Below the pieces are notes generated by a model. The model had not been told where the DNA came from, did not search any database, and was given only the letters and a program-made list of their open reading frames with translations. Source: Candolleomyces eurysporus (Eukaryota > Basidiomycota > Agaricomycetes > Agaricales > Psathyrellaceae). From it: 64,000 nucleotides of DNA. Location: assembly GCA_027579435.1 (NCBI GenBank), contig JANBPK010000789.1, positions 1-64,000 of the forward strand, read 5' to 3'. Within the stretch, counting starts at the first letter, position 1; every line of letters starts with the position of its first letter. Below are positions 57,524-64,000 of this stretch, piece after piece. The position numbers and the translations under genes are program-made.

Positions 57524-58337
57524 GGGGNTCAGAGATGAGAGGAATAANGAATGNACCNNTCNATGAAGAGCCACTGAAGCCCTCTTTATANAAGGCACGC
57601 ATTCGAGTCTCGAGATGGTGTTATTCTACCNATTCANGTACAAGGGAGCAGGATGGAAGAGATGNGGAAAGGTTCCACTGAGGNGCATTGAATAGTTTTG
57701 ATCATGTTTCGTGCCTATGAAGTGTCNGTACCTAGGGTCTAATGTATTGAATTTTCTCGCAAAGTGAGGACGCTATACAGTTGCCCCAGCGCCGATCTTT
57801 TGGGATGATGGTTGCTTCTGTTCAAGTTCAGCAATCATGATACCGCGATGGTTTCATGAATAGATTCACGATTGCGTCATATACTATCCGTCTGAGCTGA
57901 GTAGAGATGAGGTTGATCTCCGGTTTTTGTGAAACTAGGAAATTCAATTATTCCATTCAATTGGGTAGCCCTCCCCAAGCGTTCGCTAGAGGGGAGATCT
58001 GAGGGCTAGGACTTGAAACCTGCCGGGCGGACCGACAACGGTCCATTACCTGATGGCCGAGTCTCTTGCCGCTACTGNACCCGGGCCTGGGTCGACGATC
58101 GTTGACGTTGTTGCATGCATCGTGCTTGACTATAACCGACCTCATCCATTCTCCTACTCTGTTTTCTCCTTCTCTCAAACTNTCCCTCTTTCGCTCGATA
58201 TTCCTCACCATACGTGGGCAAGACCCCGAAAACGGACGCGCAGAGNGACTCCGGGACCGTCACACGTTTGACTAGTTGACACTGACAGGGGACGCAATTC
58301 AGGAAGAAAAGAAGAACCCCAGGAAGGAAAGGATTGG
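57524..58337. other. Divergent intergenic region
   Basis: Between the minus-strand seven-TM copy 3 and the plus-strand Ies2-like gene. Promoters of both are expected. Nothing else recognised. Confidence 0.5.
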
Positions 58338-61300
58338 ATGGCTTCATCAAGTTCAAACTTTAGCCGCACATCAACGGCGGGGAGAGGCTCAACTACTCGG
58401 TTGACAACAGCCACTCCGAAGAATACACCGTCAGCAGGCGGTGGTAAAGCCAGAGGGGGAGGGCGAACCCGAGGGAAGGCGGGTGGTACGAGGGGACGGA
58501 GAGTAGTTCATGATGATGATAACTCTGGAAGTGGTGAGTGTACAACTCGTCTGTCCTGGTGATCTTTGCATCTCGGCGGTCGGTCGGTCGGTCGGCGCGA
58601 AATGGCGTGTCTGTCTACAACGACTCGAGATTAGGCGAATCACTGAATGAATGATTTGACGCCTAACGTTATTCAATGGTATTTTGGTGATAATACTGTC
58701 TATGTATGGGCACCACTTCCGATTCAGCCGCCGCACTCGCACCTATTTTATTCCGCTGCGCACAGACCCATGATTTCATTTCGTTTTAGCTTTTTTTGAT
58801 TCATGATGCTGGGAACGAACCATATTGATCAATTGAACTGACGTTTTGTTGCTTTGCTTTGCTTTGTTGCCTCCCCTTGGCGCTTTCGCTGGTTCGCCTC
58901 GACCTGCGCACCCCGAACCCCCTCCGCTGTCCGTTGGATCGAACCACCTGGTTCACTGGTTCATTTAATTCGTCCGTTGGTGTCGCCTTACGTTCGCCGC
59001 ACGGACATCCACTCAACCCCATACCCATCGGATTGGGACCTACAACGACCTACAACCAACCTGACCCCATACAACCTACCCTACGACTCCGACGGCGACG
59101 ACGACAATGCCTCCTCCGACACGGCGCCGAACCCGGTTATCCAACGCNGCCGCCGCTACNTCCTCTCCTCATCGTACCGCTCCGACGGCGTCAACGTCGA
59201 CTGCGACGACGTCGTCTCCACACAAAACGACACCCTCCCGACGCCCTACGTTGACCCGTGCGGCTGCTACGCGCGCTGCTATCAACATAGACATGCAGAT
59301 GGAGTCGTCGTCTGAAGAGTCTTCGGATTCTGAAGACGAGGATGATGCAGATGGCGATGGAGAAGGAGACGAGGATGAAGACGAGGTCGTATCGCCTTCC
59401 AAGTCCCGGACCCGCAGAAACCAGCCGAAGACGAGAGGCGCGGGTAGTTACATGACCCGCGTGCCGTCTTCTACGGCGGACGACGAGTCCACGAACGAAC
59501 GCACTAGCAAGCAGGATGATGAGGAAGATGACGAGATGGATGCTCGGCCGAGGAAGCAGCTGAGGCAACGGAGGGGTGGGAGGGCTGCTAGGGTCGTTGA
59601 CGACGACGACGAAGAAGAAGAAGAAGGAGCGGCTTCGAGCCCTAGTAAACCCCCGGGAACCCAGGACATGGATGTAGACGACGACGATGCGCGGGGCGGA
59701 GTTGAGGATGAGACCGAGGTGGTGCGTATTCTCCCTTCATCCCTTCATTCAATCCATTCATCATTTTTCATTTGTTTATTCGTTCGTTCTTTCGCCAACT
59801 CCCACCCAACAACAGGACAAACAACGCAACCGCAGTGCCCCCACGAAACCTGCCCCACCCTCCAAGGGTAAAGCCCGAGCTGGAGCTGGAAGTGCACGTG
59901 TGGCCAAGGGCAGATCAAACGCAAACGTAGCGGACGCCGGAGCTGGTGCGGGTCCCAGTACGTCCCCCCAACCAGTATTGGAAAGGCCCTCGGTGGAGAC
60001 GATCGATAGGCTGATAGGCATACTTAAAGAAGGGATGGAATCGGATAGTGGTGACGCGGATGCGGATGAAGCTATCGAGGCTCTCGTTGCTAGTGATGCT
60101 ACCGCTACTACTACTACGAACCTAACAGCAGGTGGCTCCAACCCTGCGCACACTCTCGGTGGAAGGAAAGCGGTGGCCGAACCTACCCCCAACACCAACA
60201 CCAACAACCCTTCCGCAGGCGCCGCCGCTGCCGGTGGTCCCGGTGGGGGTGGTCTCCGAATCAAACTCAAATTCTCTTCTACGCAACCTCTCGCGTCTTC
60301 GAACAGTGGGAGTAGCGGGGGTACGGCTACGCCTGCAGGATCTGTTATAGACCCTGAGGAAGCGGGAGGGAAGACGTTGACGTGGAAAATGGTCAGCGGA
60401 AGGCCTGCGGAGACGACTTCGGCACGTGGAGGGAGGGGAGCAGGGGCTCGTGCAGGAGGAGGGGCTTCGGCTGCGAAGAGAGGAGGGGCGTCTAATGCGA
60501 AGAACTTGAAAGGTGCACGGGCAGGTGGTGCAAGAGGGAAGGGGAGGGGGAGGTACGTCGAGGAGGATGATGACGACGACGACGACGAGGAAGACGTGGA
60601 TGTCGATGTGGAGAGTGAAGACGACGACGATGATGAAGAGGATGAAGACGAAGACGATGCTGATGACGACGAGGATGAGGACGATGAAGACGAAGACGGA
60701 GATGGTGGGAGGAAGAAAAGAGGTACGGTACTCCTTCCTTGTCTGGCTCTCTACTTATCTCTTTGATCTCTACCAACGCTAATTCGTCTCCTCTAGGTGG
60801 CCCCTCCCGCCCATCACCGACAAAGTCAAAAACAGGTCAAGGTCGAGCAGCCAAACCTGCCCGCCCACTCACCGCAAGACAAGCCGTCCTTGCATCCGTA
60901 GTTGATTCGTCACATATCGCGTTGGACGAATCGGGTTTGCCCCCAGACTCGTTAGGTGGGGATGTGGTTACTGTGGATGGTGAGTATGTTCCTCGCGTCT
61001 CCTTCTCGCCGTTGTCATTTCTCTTCTTTCGTACCTTGGTTCCTTGTCTGTCCTCGTCGTCATTCGCAAACCAATACTTACTCGTTGATTTGGCAAAACA
61101 GGTAACAAGAGACGAAAGAAGAAAGAATTGAGTGAGATGGAGATTGCGTTGAGGAGGGAAGAGACGGCTCGGAAGAGGAAGAACTTGAGCGAGAAGAAGT
61201 TGGAGGATGAAAAGGTGAGTTCCTTTCCGCGTTTTCCTCTTTCGTTCGTCCGCTAACATCTCGTGTACAGGCCGAAACGATCAACCGACTTCTTAAGAAA

Positions 61301-62032
61301 CAAACCAAACCACGCGCTAGGAGGACAAACACTAACAATAACACCGACTCACCTCTCCCTGGATCGTCCACCCCCGCAGGTGGGAGGTCGGGTACACGGA
61401 CTCCGGCTGTGCGCTCTGGGAACAAACTCAAGGCTTCTGCCTCAGCTGCTACCAACGGAGAAGAAGCGGATGCAGACGCGAACGACGAAGAAGGGCTAGA
61501 GGATGTTGATGAAGAGGAAGAGGGGGGCGAGTGGGAGGATGACGGAGGAAGTGAGAAGAAGGAAGAGCAGAAACCTACGACGATGTTTAGATGGGTGTCG
61601 AAGGTAGTTGTCGAGAAGGTCAAGGTTTCTTCCGGTGGTGTCGAGGGTGCGGCTGCAGCAGATGGTATGGACGTCGACGCGAAGGAGGAAGAAGTGAAGA
61701 AGATGGTTTTGAGTTTCTCTGTTCCGGAGAGCTTTAGTCCTCCGTCTTTGCATGGATCTTCGGAAGAGAAGAACGGAGGTGATGCCATGGATGTAGACAA
61801 CGATGGCACAGGCCCAGCTGCCCCGGCTCAGCATCCTGCGACCTCCACGTTGTCGACAGCTGCGTATTCTACTCAGCCGCCACCGGCTCCAGCACCTCAG
61901 ACGTGCGCTATCGAAGGTTGCGGAGAGAAGAGAAAGTATCGGTGGGTTAAGGATTGGACGGTCGGAGCATGTGGGATGGGTCATTTGAAGCTTTTGGATA
62001 CTGGTGCTGGTAGGGCGAGGGTTGGGGTGTAG
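58338..62032 (+). CDS. IES2: INO80 chromatin-remodelling complex subunit, Ies2/INO80B-like
   Basis: Nuclear subunit that activates the INO80 ATPase. Exon 1 begins MASSSSNFSRTSTAGRGS and ends VVHDDDNSGSG before a long intron. The next clear exon reads from about 59107 (acidic, SEDEDDADGDGEGDEDED). The following exon carries SVETIDRLIGILKEGMES, GGGLRIKLKFS, KTLTWKMVSGR and a long Asp/Glu tract. The conserved PAPA-1 part is TARQAVLASVVDSSHIALDE, then KKELSEMEIALRREETARKR, then KLEDEKAETINRLLKKQ, split over short introns. The C-terminus has FRWVSK, MVLSFSVPE and a Cys cluster (CAIEGCGEKRKYRW, then ACGMGHLKLLD), as in Ies2 zinc-binding ends. Low-complexity acidic and Gly-rich regions make it longer than yeast Ies2. 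The 5' exon boundaries are uncertain. Confidence 0.85.
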
Positions 62033-62692
62033 CCGTCGGGTAATTTGGACTGATTGTTCTTCTGGGTCGACCGCCGTAAACCACTTTCTCCGTTCCACGA
62101 GCGTCTCGTGTATCTCAGTATATTTCTGTAATTTGAGTACTATTCTCACGACTCATATTGAGGGAGGACCGGAATCGAGGACAAGTAGGTACGTATCCGT
62201 GCCTACACCATTGTGTCCTTCCGACCATNATAATCGNANAAAAGTCTCAAAGCCAACCTGANCTCCACCCATGGTCTATCGACAGCCTCCCAGAGGCTTC
62301 ATAGCATGGCAGACCAGTAGTGGCACNNTTTCTCCGTTCCACGGGCGTCTCGTGTATCATGNATANNCACGTGAGGTTTCGATGCACCCTTAAGGCGGTA
62401 GCAGTAGCGAACTGGAGACCAAAGAATCTAGGCTCCGGAGCCAGACCGTTTGGANTCTGTTTCAGTCCGAANGTAAATGAGGCAGATATACAGCGGAGTT
62501 NAAGNTACCTGCAGGANTACGCCTTGGATAAAACACGGCGAATGTCCAAGTTGAGCAGGAGAATTTCCGGAGATCGAGGGCTGGGAGCTCNTATTTACAA
62601 TGAAGTTAAAATAACAAGATAGTTTCAGAAATCGATGACCTTCTGACAGAATCATAGACATTCAACGCNAGAGGAATAAACCGGGATGNAAA
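62033..62692. other. Convergent intergenic region with a direct repeat
   Basis: TTTCTCCGTTCCACG and the following bases (62086-62118) recur at 62330-62362 with few differences. Many N bases. No gene recognised. Confidence 0.5.
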
Positions 62693-64000
62693 TCACCAGG
62701 CGTCTCTTATGAGATCCGCTGCTCGCTCAGCCAGGATGTACACCGCCGCCTGGGTATGCGCAGTCAAAACATANGGCTAGTAAGAAGTTGGAGCTGGTGA
62801 GAAGCAGCGGTCGTAATCGTGCAAACCACTTACGAAAACAGAGGCATCGACGATTCGAATTCCAGTCGCTCCCTTCAACTTCAACTCATGATCCACAACC
62901 CCTCGCCTCGAATNTTTGGANGACATCGAAGCCGTTCCAACCGGGTGGGCAAACCCCATAGCCGTGTCGCGTACGACCTTCTCAAANTCTTCGTTGGATA
63001 GATTGTCTGGATCTGGGCCCCGGAAACCTGTGATNTACCCATCCCACGCAGTACTTGAATAGAACTTCTTCACGATGCGTATACCCTCCTTAANGGCGGC
63101 CATATCGAAAGGGTGCGACAAGAGACCCAGGTCAATGATAGGATCGTCAAAAGGATTCTTAGAACGAAGTTTGACCGAGCCACCTGATCAGCAACCGAAT
63201 AGACTTGGCTTTCAATCNGGTGCAACAATAGAGAATGGAAGACCAACTGACGCGAATATGGAGTCAAGAGGCATACACCTCCTTGTCCTGACTACAGCAT
63301 TNACCCTCACGTTAGCCTGCGGTGACTCTGAGACGCGTGAAGACAACCTACGCCAAGAGGCATCTCAATGTGTGGAGATGTCGGCCCTGTGGACGGATCC
63401 TTAAACTCTTTGAATAACGAAGAATCGGATCGAATCCTCGACCAAAGTATCTGGTNNCCCNACATCTCGGTCATGGGACCCGTCCTATTTTCTTGCCACA
63501 TAGCCAACGCAGTAGCTTGATCGATACTNGCCAATCTAGATCAGCACTGATAGAGCGAAACGCATGATGTCCGCGANAGTAGATTGGAACGTACATAGTT
63601 GTATTTGGAGGAATCACCGTCCAAGCAACACTGGTTCTGACATGCTCGGTCAAACCTTGCCCCACGTCCGGCAGATCGAGGAGCGNGGGGATGTCCAGAG
63701 CTTCCAGCTCCGTTTTGTTGCCAATACCGGAGTTGAGAAGGATTTGAGGAGTTCCAATCACTCCTCCTGAAAGTATGATCTCCTTCGCGGCGCTCAAGAT
63801 TCTGGTCGATCCTGGCGATATGTCAGTCCAGTCAAAATACGCGGGTAATAGGTAAGCAACACTGACCTCCTCTTCGAGGAGCAATTTCAATTGACCGAAT
63901 GTCAAGCGACCGGCTTGATGCTTTGACTGGAAGCAAGCGAGTGATGTATGTGTTCAACANAATCGTCAGGTTCGGCCTCTCGCGAACGTNAGATCCTAAA
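62693..64000 (-). CDS. Secreted GMC oxidoreductase, copy E (5' part off the window)
   Basis: Fifth GMC paralogue, cut by the right edge. The visible part runs from the segment before [20 protein letters not shown] (signature 2 [17 protein letters not shown]) to the C-terminus. The first catalytic His is in AHPVGTASM; the residues just before it, AMGF, replace AFTF of copies A and D. The last exon has [15 protein letters not shown] and ends LIRDAW (TGA at 62693-62695). About twenty scattered N bases are present, none forcing a frameshift. No HNH gene or relic is found downstream of it; the Ies2-like gene is its convergent neighbour. Confidence 0.8.

Noticed and set aside
60540..60780. Arg/His-rich minus-strand frame opposite the Ies2-like gene
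   Set aside because: It is the complement of the Asp/Glu tract of the real gene and has no independent support.

Overview
The window is nuclear DNA of a filamentous basidiomycete, almost certainly an Agaricomycete. The evidence is gene density with many introns of about 45-75 bp, lignocellulose-type secreted enzymes (an AA9 lytic polysaccharide monooxygenase with CBM1, GMC and BBE-like flavo-oxidases), a macrofage-activating-glycoprotein-like protein, and expanded F-box, HNH nuclease, DUF5648 and DUF6699 families. Scattered N bases, often exactly where a reading frame breaks, indicate a draft assembly in which near-identical paralogues were partly collapsed.

Left part (1-16.6 kb): the Mis12/Mtw1 kinetochore gene runs off the left edge on the minus strand. 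A secreted BBE-like FAD oxidase follows, then three tandem copies of a small secreted DUF5648 protein (the middle one has a nonsense mutation). A 249-bp MITE with TA target duplication lies between copies 2 and 3. Next come an AA9-CBM1 LPMO (minus) and, divergently, an unusual secreted protein made of about fourteen six-cysteine repeats with a CBM1 in the middle. A GPI-type MAG-like glycoprotein closes the block. Together these look like an extracellular oxidative and cellulose-binding neighbourhood.

Middle part (17-46.7 kb): a segmentally duplicated region. Its recurring unit is a GMC oxidoreductase tail-to-tail with an HNH nuclease gene: intact pair A, pair B with only the GMC 3' end, and pair C with an HNH relic. 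A fourth GMC gene (D) lies in a 4.2-kb inverted copy of block A, and a fifth (E) is at the right edge. Two direct copies of a 3-kb block carrying a seven-TM protein gene flank copy D. Ordinary single-copy genes (a Hul5/UBE3C HECT ubiquitin ligase, an F-box gene) sit among the duplications.

Right part (46.7-64 kb): a DUF6699 gene, two tandem F-box genes, a minisatellite, a further F-box gene, a third seven-TM copy, an Ies2/INO80B-like chromatin remodeller subunit, and the truncated GMC copy E.
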